Positions 37,327-45,640 of a DNA stretch of 64,000 bases are shown here, piece by piece. Origin of the DNA: Reyranella sp. (lineage in GTDB: Bacteria > Pseudomonadota > Alphaproteobacteria > Reyranellales > Reyranellaceae). Location: the NCBI RefSeq assembly GCF_004297405.1, contig NZ_SCVC01000021.1, positions 62,001 to 126,000 on the forward strand. Reading direction: 5' to 3'. The notes under the pieces were generated by a model. That model did no database searches and was not told the origin of the DNA. It worked only from the letters and a program-made list of their open reading frames with translations. Position 1 is the first letter of the stretch, and every line of letters begins with the position of its first letter. The position numbers and the translations under genes are program-made.

Positions 37327-37991
37327 CAGCCTCGCAGGGGAATCCCCACCATCGCCTGCAGCTCGTCGATCGCGACGTCGGGATCCACCACTTTGATGGT
37401 GCGCATGCCCATCTCGCGCGCCGGCTTCAAGTTGATGCCGAGATCGTCGAGATAGATGCATCGCTCCGGCGGCACGCCGAGAAGATCGCAGGCATGCCGA
37501 TAGATCTTGGGATCCGGCTTGCGCAGGCCGAGTTTGCTCGATTCAACGACATGCTCAAAAAGAGTCATGATCTCGGCGACGGCCTTGGCCTTCTCCGGGC
37601 CGCGTGCCATGCCCGGGCCTTCGCCCGACTTCATGTTGTTGGTGATGCATGCGACGCGAAAGGCTGCCTTGCAGCGGCGCAGGGCTTCCACCATCTGCGG
37701 CCGAATGTCGCCGCTCAGTGCCTGCAAGATCTTCCAGCCGTCGACAGCGTGACCTTGCGCCCGCGCTTCCTCCTCGAAGAGTGCGACAAAACCGTCGAGG
37801 GAAACTTCGCTTCGTTCCATCTTTGCCCACGCATTCGTATTCGGATTGCGCGCATTCAGGCCGCGAATGAAATCTTTGGGAAGACCAGCCTCTGATTCGT
37901 AACGATTAAACGCTTCGAACGGGCTGGAGAGAATCACGCCGCCGAAGTCCCAGAGGACCGCGAGCGGGGTTTTTGCATGGCTCGTATTCAT
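37326..37991 (-). CDS. HAD-superfamily hydrolase (HAD-IA, epoxide hydrolase N-domain-like)
   Basis: 221 residues. Motif I is altered: AVLWDFGGVILSSPF has the first Asp (WDFGGV) but Gly at the position of the second, acid-base Asp, as in the phosphatase-like domain of soluble epoxide hydrolases and YihX-like proteins. Motif II is the TNN segment, motif III the Lys of KLGLRKPDPKIY and motif IV YLDDLGINLKPA. It is a probable small-molecule phosphatase. It is the first gene of a likely HAD-recX-arsC-cyclase operon and diverges from a TetR gene. Confidence 0.87.
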   Translation of the reverse strand: MNTSHAKTPLAVLWDFGGVILSSPFEAFNRYESEAGLPKDFIRGLNARNPNTNAWAKMERSEVSLDGFVALFEEEARAQGHAVDGWKILQALSGDIRPQMVEALRRCKAAFRVACITNNMKSGEGPGMARGPEKAKAVAEIMTLFEHVVESSKLGLRKPDPKIYRHACDLLGVPPERCIYLDDLGINLKPAREMGMRTIKVVDPDVAIDELQAMVGIPLRG

Positions 37992-38110
37992 GGTGGTGCG
38001 ACGGTGTTTACCTTGTTCCTGCCTTACTCGACCCTTATCTCACGCCCTCCATAGGCGACGTACTGGTCCTTGACCATCTGTTCGCCTCCACTTCGGATAG
38101 GAAAGAGCAC

Positions 38111-38788
38111 ATGAGCGAAGCAGCGGTGATGCCGCGCGGCAACGCAGTGGCAACGACGACGGCGGCGGACATGAGCGGGACGGGTGGCCGGACCGATGGG
38201 CGCAATCGGCGTGCGGCCGAGACCCGTCGTAAGGTCATTGAAGCGGCGAAGGCGATGATCGCCGAAACCAGCACCGCCCCCACCGTGGTTGCGGTTGCCA
38301 AGCGCGCGGACGTCTCGGTGCGTTCGGTGTTCCAGCATTTCGGCGATGTTGAGTCACTTTTCGTAACTGTCATGGACGCCATCCGTAAGGACGTGGCGGC
38401 CCCGGCGCCGACGGCGGCCAACGAGCCGCAGGTCATCCGCATCGCCTCGCTGGTGCAGAATTTCGCCGAGTTGTTCGACAAGACTGTCCCGCTGCGGGTT
38501 GCAGCCGGCCAGTTCGTCGGCCATCCGGCCCTGATCGAGCGTGGTCTGGCGTCCAAGCGCGAGCTTCGGGCGGCTACTTTCCAGACGTTTGCGCCTGAAT
38601 TCGAGGCTCTGGACGAGCAGGCCCGCGAGGAGCTGGCCGATGCGATCGGTGCGGCCCTGTCGCTCGACGCCTGGATCGTGCTCCGCCGCCGGGACGGGCT
38701 CAGCTTCGAGCGCGCCACGGCCGTGTGGCGCCGGACCCTGTCGGCGCTGCTGGGGTACAACCAGGTCGCTGCCGCCGCGGCGGAATAA
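38111..38788 (+). CDS. TetR/AcrR family regulator
   Basis: 225 residues from an ATG with AGGAAAG upstream. A Thr/Ala-rich N-terminal extension of about 35 residues precedes the helix-turn-helix (ETRRKVIEAAKAMIAE, then VAKRADVSVRSVFQHFGDVESLF). The C-terminal domain is helical with an RRRDGLSFERATAVWRRTL segment seen in one alphaproteobacterial subgroup. The ligand and targets are unknown. It is divergent from the HAD gene and about 80 nt upstream of the SxtJ gene, which it could regulate. An open frame from 37973 overlaps the HAD gene and is not used. Confidence 0.87.
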   Translation: MSEAAVMPRGNAVATTTAADMSGTGGRTDGRNRRAAETRRKVIEAAKAMIAETSTAPTVVAVAKRADVSVRSVFQHFGDVESLFVTVMDAIRKDVAAPAPTAANEPQVIRIASLVQNFAELFDKTVPLRVAAGQFVGHPALIERGLASKRELRAATFQTFAPEFEALDEQAREELADAIGAALSLDAWIVLRRRDGLSFERATAVWRRTLSALLGYNQVAAAAAE

Positions 38789-38870
38789 CCGCTCACGAGG
38801 TCGCCAATTGACTTGGCGTTTGGGATCAGGGAGTTAAGAGCCCCCAAACGGAACCGCGAACGCTTAGCAC

Positions 38871-39302
38871 ATGGCGACCAGCCAGCTTCATGAAGACTTT
38901 TCGCGAGAGGAGCACGTCAAGGCGGGCTCCGATCGCGGCTTTGGTCTCGTCTTTGCCGGATTTTTCGGCATCCTCACGGCGTTCTCGCTGTGGCACCAAA
39001 GTTGGGCATGGCATTGGACGCTACCGGTTGCGGTAGCGTTCCTTGTCGTTGCACTGACTTTCCCCAAGATTCTCGGTCCGCTGAACCGGCTTTGGCTGAA
39101 GTTCGGGCTTCTCCTTTATAAGGTGATGAACCCGCTCATCCTCGGCCTGCTGTTCTTCGTGACGATCATGCCGATCGGTCTGGTGATGCGGGCTTTCGGC
39201 AAGGATTTCCTGCGGCTGAAGCTCGACCGGAATGCCAAGACCTACTGGATCGAGCGCACCCCGCCAGGGCCGCCGCCGCAGTCGATGCGCAACCAGTTCT
39301 GA
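38871..39302 (+). CDS. SxtJ family membrane protein
   Basis: 143 residues with three or four hydrophobic segments: about 23-40, 48-66 and 85-108. It carries the SxtJ-like LTFPKILGPLNRLWLKFGLLLYKVMNPLILGLLFF region (partly quoted), named after a gene of saxitoxin clusters but widespread beside carbamoyltransferases. The C-terminal ERTPPGPPPQSMRNQF is Pro-rich and cytoplasmic. Its role is unknown; it may help place or anchor a carbamoylation complex at the membrane. It is followed 18 nt later by the DUF5989 gene and then the carbamoyltransferase, all on one strand. Confidence 0.85.
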   Translation: MATSQLHEDFSREEHVKAGSDRGFGLVFAGFFGILTAFSLWHQSWAWHWTLPVAVAFLVVALTFPKILGPLNRLWLKFGLLLYKVMNPLILGLLFFVTIMPIGLVMRAFGKDFLRLKLDRNAKTYWIERTPPGPPPQSMRNQF

Positions 39303-39320
39303 TCGCGAAAGGACCGAGCC

Positions 39321-39473
39321 ATGGGCTCAATCATTGTCGAACTCTGGGCGTTCATGAGAGAACGCAAGAAATTCTGGCTGCTGCCGATCCTCATCATGAT
39401 GGTGATCTTCGGCGGCTTGATCGTGCTGACCAAGGGGTCGGCGATCGCGCCATTCATCTACACACTCTTCTAA
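39321..39473 (+). CDS. DUF5989 family small membrane protein
   Basis: A 50-residue gene, easy to miss. Its start MGSIIVELWAFMRERKKFWL and its single hydrophobic helix (PILIMMVIFGGLIVLTKGS, residues about 22-40) ending in IAPFIYTLF are the DUF5989 pattern. The ATG at 39321 has AAAGGA upstream. It stands between SxtJ (18 nt) and the carbamoyltransferase gene (18 nt). In other genomes this small protein is regularly seen in the same company. No function is established; a membrane adaptor for the enzyme is inference. Confidence 0.88.
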   Translation: MGSIIVELWAFMRERKKFWLLPILIMMVIFGGLIVLTKGSAIAPFIYTLF

Positions 39474-39491
39474 TCCGGTAGGACCAGTCCC

Positions 39492-41327
39492 ATGCGGGTG
39501 CTCGGCATCTCGGCCTTCTATCACGACAGTGCTGCGGCGCTTATCGAGGACGGCCATTTGGTGAGCGCTGCGCAGGAGGAGCGCTTCACCCGGAAGAAGC
39601 ACGATGCGGGCTTCCCGCAGAATGCGGTCCAGTTCTGTCTGGACCGCGCCGGCATCAAGCTGCCGGACGTCGACTATGTCGCCTTCTACGACAAGCCGTT
39701 CCTGAAGTTCGAGCGACTGCTCGAGACCTACCTCGCCTACGCGCCGCGCGGCTTCAGTTCCTTCCGTATGGCCATGCCGCTGTGGCTGAAGGAAAAGCTG
39801 TTCCAGAAGACGCTGCTGCGCGACGAGATGAAGCGTTGGGAGCCGGACTTCGATTGGCATAAGCGCCTGCTGTTCGGCGAGCATCACCAGAGCCACGCCG
39901 CCTCGGCCTTCTTCCCGTCGCCTTACGAAGAAGCCGCCGTGCTGTGCATGGACGGTGTCGGCGAGTGGGCCACGACGTCGCTGGCCTGGGGCCAGGGCAA
40001 CAAGCTCGAGATGCTGCGCGAGATCCACTTCCCGCACTCGCTCGGCCTGCTCTATTCGGCCTTCACCTATTACACGGGCTTCAAGGTCAACTCGGGCGAA
40101 TACAAGGTCATGGGCCTCGCGCCCTATGGCGAACCCAAGTTCAAGAACCTGATCCTCGACAAGATCGTCGACCTCAAGGAAGACGGCTCGTTCCGTCTGG
40201 ATCAGCAGTATTTCGACTATTGCACCGGCCTGCGCATGACGAACGACAAGTTCGGCGCGTTGTTCGGCGGCAAGGCGCGCACGCCCGAGCAGCAGCTCAC
40301 GCAGCATCACATGGACCTCGCGGCGTCGGTGCAGGCCGTCACCGAGGAGATCGTGATCCGCCTCGGCAAGTCGGTGAAGAAGGAAACCGGCGCCAAGAAC
40401 ATCTGTCTCGCCGGCGGTGTGGCGCTGAACTGCGTCGCCAACGGCAAGCTGCTGCGCGAGAACGTGTTCGACGGCATCTGGGTGCAGCCCGCGGCCGGCG
40501 ATGCCGGCGGCGCGGTCGGCGCGGCCTACGCCGCCTATCACGGCTTCCTCGGCCAGGCGCGCAAGCTCAACGGTCATATGGACAGCATGGCCGGCTCCTA
40601 CCTTGGGCCGGACTTCAAGGACGACGAGATCGCCGAGCGCCTCACGGCCGCCGGCGCCAAGTTCACCCGTCTCGACCATGCCGCGATGATCGAACAGACG
40701 GCGCAGGCACTGGCCGACTCCAAGGCGGTGGGCTGGATGCAGGGCCGCATGGAATTCGGGCCGCGCTCGCTCGGCGCCCGCTCGATCCTGGGCGATGCCC
40801 GTTCGCCCTCGATGCAGAAGACGCTCAATCTCAAGGTCAAGTATCGCGAATCGTTCCGCCCCTTCGCGCCGGCGGTGCTGAGCGAGGACGTGTCGAAGTA
40901 CTTCGATATCAAGACCGAGAGCCCCTACATGCTGATGGTCGCGCCGGTGGTCGAGGATCGTCGCCGCGCCATGACGGCCGAGGAAGAAGCGCTGTTCGGC
41001 ATCGACAAGCTGAACGTGCCGCGCTCCGACATTCCAGCGGTCACGCATGTCGACTATTCGGCGCGTGTCCAGACCGTGCACGAAGAGACCAATCCGGACT
41101 TCCACAAGCTTATCGAGGCGTTCAAGGCCAAGACCGGCAGCTCGGTTCTGGTGAACACCTCGTTCAACGTCCGTGGCGAGCCGATCGTGTGCACACCCGA
41201 GGACGCTTTCCGTTGCTTCATGGGCAGCGAGATCGAGGTCCTGGTAGTCGGCAACTGCTTCCTCAAGAAGGAAGACCAGGATCCGGCGCTGAAGCTCGAC
41301 TACAAGAACGCCTTCGAGCTCGACTAG
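39492..41327 (+). CDS. Carbamoyltransferase, NodU/CmcH family
   Basis: 611 residues. The N-terminal Kae1-like domain opens ISAFYHDSAAALIEDG and has the metal-binding HHQSHA motif (His131, His135) and MDGVGEW. The C-terminal YrdC-like region includes GRMEFGPRSLGARSILGDARS and FRPFAPAVL (partly quoted) and NTSFNVRGEPIVCTPEDA. The family transfers carbamoyl from carbamoyl phosphate through carbamoyl-AMP to a hydroxyl. The acceptor is unknown; no Nod-factor, cephamycin or saxitoxin genes are nearby. It is preceded by SxtJ and DUF5989 genes and followed 4 nt later by a quinone reductase. Confidence 0.94.
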   Translation: MRVLGISAFYHDSAAALIEDGHLVSAAQEERFTRKKHDAGFPQNAVQFCLDRAGIKLPDVDYVAFYDKPFLKFERLLETYLAYAPRGFSSFRMAMPLWLKEKLFQKTLLRDEMKRWEPDFDWHKRLLFGEHHQSHAASAFFPSPYEEAAVLCMDGVGEWATTSLAWGQGNKLEMLREIHFPHSLGLLYSAFTYYTGFKVNSGEYKVMGLAPYGEPKFKNLILDKIVDLKEDGSFRLDQQYFDYCTGLRMTNDKFGALFGGKARTPEQQLTQHHMDLAASVQAVTEEIVIRLGKSVKKETGAKNICLAGGVALNCVANGKLLRENVFDGIWVQPAAGDAGGAVGAAYAAYHGFLGQARKLNGHMDSMAGSYLGPDFKDDEIAERLTAAGAKFTRLDHAAMIEQTAQALADSKAVGWMQGRMEFGPRSLGARSILGDARSPSMQKTLNLKVKYRESFRPFAPAVLSEDVSKYFDIKTESPYMLMVAPVVEDRRRAMTAEEEALFGIDKLNVPRSDIPAVTHVDYSARVQTVHEETNPDFHKLIEAFKAKTGSSVLVNTSFNVRGEPIVCTPEDAFRCFMGSEIEVLVVGNCFLKKEDQDPALKLDYKNAFELD

Positions 41328-41331
41328 CCTG

Positions 41332-42318
41332 ATGCGGGCGGTCGTTTGCGATCGCCTTGGCGATCCTTCAGTCCTTCATATCGAAGAACGCCCGATCCCC
41401 GAAGCGGGGCCGGGCGATGTCGTGATCCGGGTCGGTGCGGCCTCGGTCAACTTTCCCGACGTGCTGATGGTGTCGGGCGGCTACCAGCACAAGCCGGAGC
41501 TGCCGTTTGTTCCCGGCATGGAAGGCGCGGGCACGATCCACGCTGTCGGCGCCGACGTGACGGGCTGGAAGCCAGGCGACCGGGTGATCTTCGGCGTTCG
41601 CCCTGGCGCCTTCGCCGAATATGTCCGCGTGCCGGCCAGTGGCCCGCTTTTGCATCTTCCAAAGGACTGGTCCTACGCCGAGGGCGCGGGCTTCAGGGTC
41701 GCGGCCCAGACCGCCTTCCATTCGCTGGTTCATCGCGCCCAGCTCAAGAAGGGGGAGGTGTTGCTGGTTCACGGCGCCTCGGGCGGCGTTGGTCTGGCGG
41801 CCGTTCAGCTCGGCAAACATCTCGGCGCCACGGTGATCGCCACCGGCAGCGACGATGCCCGGCTGGCCGTCGTGCGCCAGAACGGCGCCGATCATGTCGT
41901 GAACTATCGCACTGACGACTTCGTCGCGGCGGTCAAACGCCTGACCGACGGCCGTGGTGTCGACGTCGTTTACGATCCGGTCGGTGGCGAGGTGCTGGAA
42001 AAATCCGTACGGGCTGCCGCCTATGGCGCGCGGCTGCTGGTGGTGGGCTTCACCTCGGGCGGGCCGAGTAAGCTCATGTCGAACCACATCCTGATCAAGG
42101 GCCTGACCGTGCTGGGCGTGCGGGCCGGCGAGACGATCCTGCGTCACTCGCCCGAGCTCGGCCGGGATTATGTCGAGGAGCTGCCGCGGCTTGCTGGCCT
42201 CGGCGTGATGCGGCCGCACGTCTCGCATCGTTTCCCGATGGAGCGCGCGGCCGATGCTTTCCGCGCCCTGATCGACCGCAAGGTGGTCGGCAAGGTCGCG
42301 ATCGAGATGGGTACCTGA
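41332..42318 (+). CDS. NADPH:quinone oxidoreductase family (zinc-free MDR)
   Basis: 328 residues, beginning MRAVVCDRLGDPSVL. The medium-chain reductase fold shows VSGGYQHKPELPFVPGMEGAG, the dinucleotide motif ASGGVGLAAVQLGKHLGA (partly shown) near residue 150, and VYDPVGGEVLEKS. Zinc ligands of alcohol dehydrogenases are absent, as expected for QOR-type enzymes. It reduces quinones or enoyl substrates with NADPH in the cytoplasm. Its ATG is 4 nt past the carbamoyltransferase stop, so it is in the same transcript, but it may be only a passenger. Confidence 0.9.
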   Translation: MRAVVCDRLGDPSVLHIEERPIPEAGPGDVVIRVGAASVNFPDVLMVSGGYQHKPELPFVPGMEGAGTIHAVGADVTGWKPGDRVIFGVRPGAFAEYVRVPASGPLLHLPKDWSYAEGAGFRVAAQTAFHSLVHRAQLKKGEVLLVHGASGGVGLAAVQLGKHLGATVIATGSDDARLAVVRQNGADHVVNYRTDDFVAAVKRLTDGRGVDVVYDPVGGEVLEKSVRAAAYGARLLVVGFTSGGPSKLMSNHILIKGLTVLGVRAGETILRHSPELGRDYVEELPRLAGLGVMRPHVSHRFPMERAADAFRALIDRKVVGKVAIEMGT

Positions 42319-42342
42319 CCTTCAGCGCGCGCAGACGCCGCT

Positions 42343-42780
42343 TCAGCGCGCGTAGAAGATCGTCACCTTGCGATCGATCTCCGAGGCATTCTCTTTGCCC
42401 AGGCTCATGTTCCCGAAGGCTTCCGGGTCGGCGACGATCGTGATGTCCTTGCCCGGATAACCCGCATGCACCATCTCGGCGGCGACGGCCTGTGCCCGCG
42501 CCCGCGAGAGCTTTTCGTTGTAGGCCTTGTCGCCCAGCTTGTCGGTATGGCCGATCAGGCAGATGGCCGAAACCTGCCGATCCTTGGCGGTCTTCACCGC
42601 CTGCGCGATGACAGGCTTCTCGGCAGGCCGGATGTGCGAGCTGCCGAGGTCGAACAGGATGCGCACGGGTTGCGGCTGGCTGCTGCCACCGCCGCGCGGG
42701 CAGGTGCCGACGGTCTGGGCGAAAGAGGGCAGGGCGGCGAAGAGGGTGCCAGCCGCGACGAGTGCCCCGAGTCTTTTCAT
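42343..42780 (-). CDS. OmpA-family periplasmic protein
   Basis: 145 residues. A signal peptide (1-21, ending PSFAQ) precedes an OmpA-like peptidoglycan-binding domain: VRILFDLGSSHIRPAEKPVIAQA, then ICLIGHTDKLGDKAYNEKLSRARAQAVAAEM (both partial). The usual Asp and Arg for diaminopimelate binding appear in GHTDKLG and LSRARA. It is short, with only this domain and a Gly-rich linker. The ATG overlaps the stop of the isomerase gene (ATGA), so it is coupled to it. Confidence 0.88.
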   Translation of the reverse strand: MKRLGALVAAGTLFAALPSFAQTVGTCPRGGGSSQPQPVRILFDLGSSHIRPAEKPVIAQAVKTAKDRQVSAICLIGHTDKLGDKAYNEKLSRARAQAVAAEMVHAGYPGKDITIVADPEAFGNMSLGKENASEIDRKVTIFYAR

Positions 42781-43373
42781 TTAAGGTCTCCGTTGAGCGC
42801 CATTTCCACGAATGGCAGACGATCGTTGCCGAAGAACATCATGCTGTCCACGAAACAGGTTGGTGCGCCGAACACGCCGCGTACCACGGCGTCTTCGGTC
42901 GTGGCCTTGAGGCGATCCTTGACGTCCTGATCCTGGATCCGGTTGCCGAAGGCCGCGGCATCGATGCCGGCGGCGGTGAGCACGGCAGCGACTTCTTTCA
43001 TGTCGTTGAGGTTGCGCCCGTCCACCCACATCGCCTTGTAGATCGCCGGATGGTAGTGCTCGAACAGCCCGTCGATTTCGGCCGCCGCGGCGCCGCGCAT
43101 CAGGGCGAGCGTGTTCACGGGGAAATGCGGATTGGGCTGGAACGGTACGCCATAGTGCTTCGCCCACATCGGCATGTCGGTGGATGCCCATTTCGACTTG
43201 GCCGGCACCGTCATCGGCGAGGCATTGCCCGTCGCCTTGAACACGCCACCCAGCAACATCGGCTTCCTGACCAGAGTGGCGCCGGTGCGCGCGGCGATGG
43301 CGGCAACTTGTGTGTCGGCCAGATAGCTGTAGGGGCTGCCATAGTCGAAGTAGAATTCCAGCGTGCGAGCCAT
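42777..43373 (-). CDS. 2-hydroxychromene-2-carboxylate isomerase family protein
   Basis: 198 residues, a kappa-class GST/DsbA-like thioredoxin fold with helical insertion. It begins LEFYFDYGSPYSYLADTQV, with the Ser of GSPYSY at the active position, and the typical RKPMLLGGVFKATGN. The cis-Pro loop is GVFGAPTCFVD. The family isomerises chromene or naphthalene catabolites with glutathione, but many members act on unknown substrates. It is encoded directly upstream of the OmpA-like gene with overlapping codons, and divergent from an SDR gene. Confidence 0.9.
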   Translation of the reverse strand: MARTLEFYFDYGSPYSYLADTQVAAIAARTGATLVRKPMLLGGVFKATGNASPMTVPAKSKWASTDMPMWAKHYGVPFQPNPHFPVNTLALMRGAAAAEIDGLFEHYHPAIYKAMWVDGRNLNDMKEVAAVLTAAGIDAAAFGNRIQDQDVKDRLKATTEDAVVRGVFGAPTCFVDSMMFFGNDRLPFVEMALNGDLK

Positions 43374-43445
43374 CCGTTCCTCCCTGCTTGTCGCGAACCT
43401 GCGCTGCTTCTAGCGTCGCGACAAGGAAATCAGAGGTAGGAAAAC

Positions 43446-44201
43446 ATGGACCGCGTTGCAGACAAAGTCGTGCTCGTCACGGGTGCCGGATCGGGCATTG
43501 GCCGCGCCACCGCGAAGCTGCTCGCGGCCGAAGGCGCCACCGTGATCGTCACTGACGTCAATCGGCCGGGCGGTCTCGAGACGGTGCAGCAGATTGGTGG
43601 CCGCGCGCGTTTCGAGGAACAGGACACCTCGAAGGAAGCCGACTGGAAGCGCATCATCGACGATATCCTGGCACGCGAGGGGCGGCTGGACGGGCTCGTC
43701 AACAATGCCGGGATCGCCGGGCCATTCCCCTCGACCTTCGAGGGCGAGAGTCTGGAGCAGTGGCGCCGCATCCTGTCGATCAACGTCGAGGGCGTGTTCC
43801 TCGGCTGCAAGTACGGCGTGCCGGCCCTGCGTTCGTCCGGTGGTGGATCGATCGTCAACCTGTCGTCGTTGGCAGCTTTCCTCGGCACGCCCGACCTTTC
43901 GGCCTATGGCGCGAGCAAGGGGGCCGTGCGTCAGTTCACCAAGACCGTGGCGATCGATTGCGCGCGCAAGGGCTACAAGGTGCGCTGCAACTCGGTGCAT
44001 CCCGGCATCATCATCACGCCGATGGGCGAGAGCATCCTGCCGAGCGAGAAGGCGCGAGAGCGTACGCGTCAGCGCGTACCGGTCGGGGAATTCGGCACGC
44101 CGGAGGACATTGCCTACGGCGTGCTCTACCTGATTTCAGACGAGTCCCGCTTCATGACCGGCGCCGAGCTGGTGATCGACGGCGGCATGAACGCGATCTA
44201 G
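43446..44201 (+). CDS. SDR family oxidoreductase
   Basis: 251 residues. All classical short-chain dehydrogenase motifs are present: TGAGSGIG (residues 13-20), NNAG, SS in NLSSLAAF, YGASK and the C-terminal MTGAELVIDGG. It resembles glucose-1-dehydrogenase or 3-alpha-hydroxysteroid dehydrogenase-type enzymes that oxidise alcohols with NAD(P). The substrate is unknown. It is divergent from the isomerase gene, with 72 nt between, and convergent with a secreted protein gene. Confidence 0.92.
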   Translation: MDRVADKVVLVTGAGSGIGRATAKLLAAEGATVIVTDVNRPGGLETVQQIGGRARFEEQDTSKEADWKRIIDDILAREGRLDGLVNNAGIAGPFPSTFEGESLEQWRRILSINVEGVFLGCKYGVPALRSSGGGSIVNLSSLAAFLGTPDLSAYGASKGAVRQFTKTVAIDCARKGYKVRCNSVHPGIIITPMGESILPSEKARERTRQRVPVGEFGTPEDIAYGVLYLISDESRFMTGAELVIDGGMNAI

Positions 44202-44207
44202 AGCGGC

Positions 44208-44744
44208 TTACTTGATGTCCACCTGATGGGTGACCTTGTCACCGTCGGTAATGGTGATCTGCTGGAAGCCGAGCAGCTTCAGCAGGTCGAAGAAGTTGGC
44301 ATCCTCCGCCACGGTGCGCTCCTGGAAGAACGGCGAGAGGCGCGACATGGTCGTCATGTTCGCGAGGATCGCACGCATGCGATAGACGGTGCCGAGCTCG
44401 CCGGGCTGCAGGCCGACGATGATCATCTTGTCGGCCTTCTCGCCCTTCACGAAGACCGCATAGGGAACCCGGTACGCCGACTGGATCGTGCCCTGGGAGA
44501 CGACGGTGGCGAACTGCACGCGCTGGGCGCGGTCGGTGCCGGCAATCGTCTGCATCGGCGAGGTGTAGTGCTCCGTCGAGCTGGGCTTCGGATAGTAGTA
44601 GCCGACATAGCGATCATCCCCGGCCGGCGCCGCTGCCGCGGGCTTACCCGGCGCCGCGACTTGCTTGGGTTGCGGCTGGGCAGCAGCCGGCAGAGCGCCA
44701 AGCGCGACGACGACGGCGAGGCAAGCGGCAAACCGATTCATCAT
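44208..44744 (-). CDS. Uncharacterised secreted protein (YVGYYYP type)
   Basis: 178 residues. A signal peptide (1-22, ending AAAQ) is followed by an Ala/Pro/Lys-rich linker and a folded part from about residue 43, starting DDRYVGYYYPKPSSTEHY. Conserved-looking segments are FVKGEKADKMIIVGLQPG, TVYRMRAILANMT and FDLLKLLGFQQITITDGD. Similar proteins in public genomes have been labelled as molybdopterin-related, which I think is a carry-over error; no such motif is seen. The start has GGGG upstream. Function is unknown, probably periplasmic. Confidence 0.75.
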   Translation of the reverse strand: MMNRFAACLAVVVALGALPAAAQPQPKQVAAPGKPAAAAPAGDDRYVGYYYPKPSSTEHYTSPMQTIAGTDRAQRVQFATVVSQGTIQSAYRVPYAVFVKGEKADKMIIVGLQPGELGTVYRMRAILANMTTMSRLSPFFQERTVAEDANFFDLLKLLGFQQITITDGDKVTHQVDIK

Positions 44745-44796
44745 TTTTGATCCCCCGAGGGTGCGGATATGGACGCGGACGTGAATTTAGCTAGGG

Positions 44797-45570
44797 CTAG
44801 AACAACGTATAGCCGCCATCAATAACGAAGTCGCGCCCTGTCGTGTAGCTCGAAGCACTGCTCGCCAGATAGACGGCGATGGGGCCGAAATCGGCGCCCG
44901 TACCCCAGCGACGGTGCGGAATGCGCGGCAGGACGTTGTCGGCGAACTTCGGGTTGGCCACGGCATTCGCGGTCATCTCGGTCTCGATCCAGCCGGGCAG
45001 AATCGAATTCACGGTGATCTTGTAGCGCGCCAGTTCGACGGACAGCGCCCGCACCATGGCAGTGACGCCACCCTTGCTCGCGCCGTAGTGGCTGGACCGG
45101 GCCGCGCCTTCGATAGCTGCCGTGCTGGCCATGGCAACCAGCGAGCCGCCCTGTCCGCGCTCGACCATGTGCTTGGCAGCCGCCCGGAAGGTGAAGAAGA
45201 CGCCGTCGAGGTTGACGCGCAGCACGCGGCGCCATTCCTCGTAATCCATCTCGAGGATCGAGCCCTTGCCGCGGCCGGAGACACCGGCATTGGCGACGCA
45301 ATTGTCGACATGGCCCATCACCTTGACCGTCTCGGCGAAAGCGTCCTGGACCTGCTTCTCGTCGCCCACATCGACGGTCTGCGCATGCACCTTGCGGCCA
45401 TGCTTCTTGAGCTGGGCGACGGCCGCGTCGTTCTTCTCCTTGCGGGTACCCCAGATGCAGATGTCGGCACCGGCTTCCGCCATCGCGTCGGCCATGCCGA
45501 GGCCAATGCCGCCGTTGCCGCCGGTCACCAGCGCCACCTTGCCCGTCAGATCGAAGCCCTTGTAGGCCAT
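44797..45570 (-). CDS. SDR family oxidoreductase
   Basis: 257 residues starting after GGGAGAGAG. The motifs TGGNGGIG (16-23), VANAGVSG, YGASKGG and TTGRDFVIDGGYTL are all intact. The TGGNGGIG form is shared by gluconate 5-dehydrogenase and 2-deoxy-gluconate dehydrogenase relatives, so a sugar acid or polyol substrate is possible. It lies between the secreted protein gene and the pirin gene, all on the minus strand, but gaps of about 50-70 nt leave operon structure open. Confidence 0.92.
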   Translation of the reverse strand: MAYKGFDLTGKVALVTGGNGGIGLGMADAMAEAGADICIWGTRKEKNDAAVAQLKKHGRKVHAQTVDVGDEKQVQDAFAETVKVMGHVDNCVANAGVSGRGKGSILEMDYEEWRRVLRVNLDGVFFTFRAAAKHMVERGQGGSLVAMASTAAIEGAARSSHYGASKGGVTAMVRALSVELARYKITVNSILPGWIETEMTANAVANPKFADNVLPRIPHRRWGTGADFGPIAVYLASSASSYTTGRDFVIDGGYTLF

Positions 45571-45640
45571 GTCTCTCTCCCAAACGAAAACCGGGCGGGA
45601 TCAAAGCCCGCCCGGTCCCTAGCGTCAATTGTACGGACGC

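Noticed and set aside
42319-42360. Direct repeat TTCAGCGCGCG flanking the end of the OmpA-like gene
   Set aside because: Only 11 nt and G/C-rich; likely a chance or local slippage duplication of the last codons.
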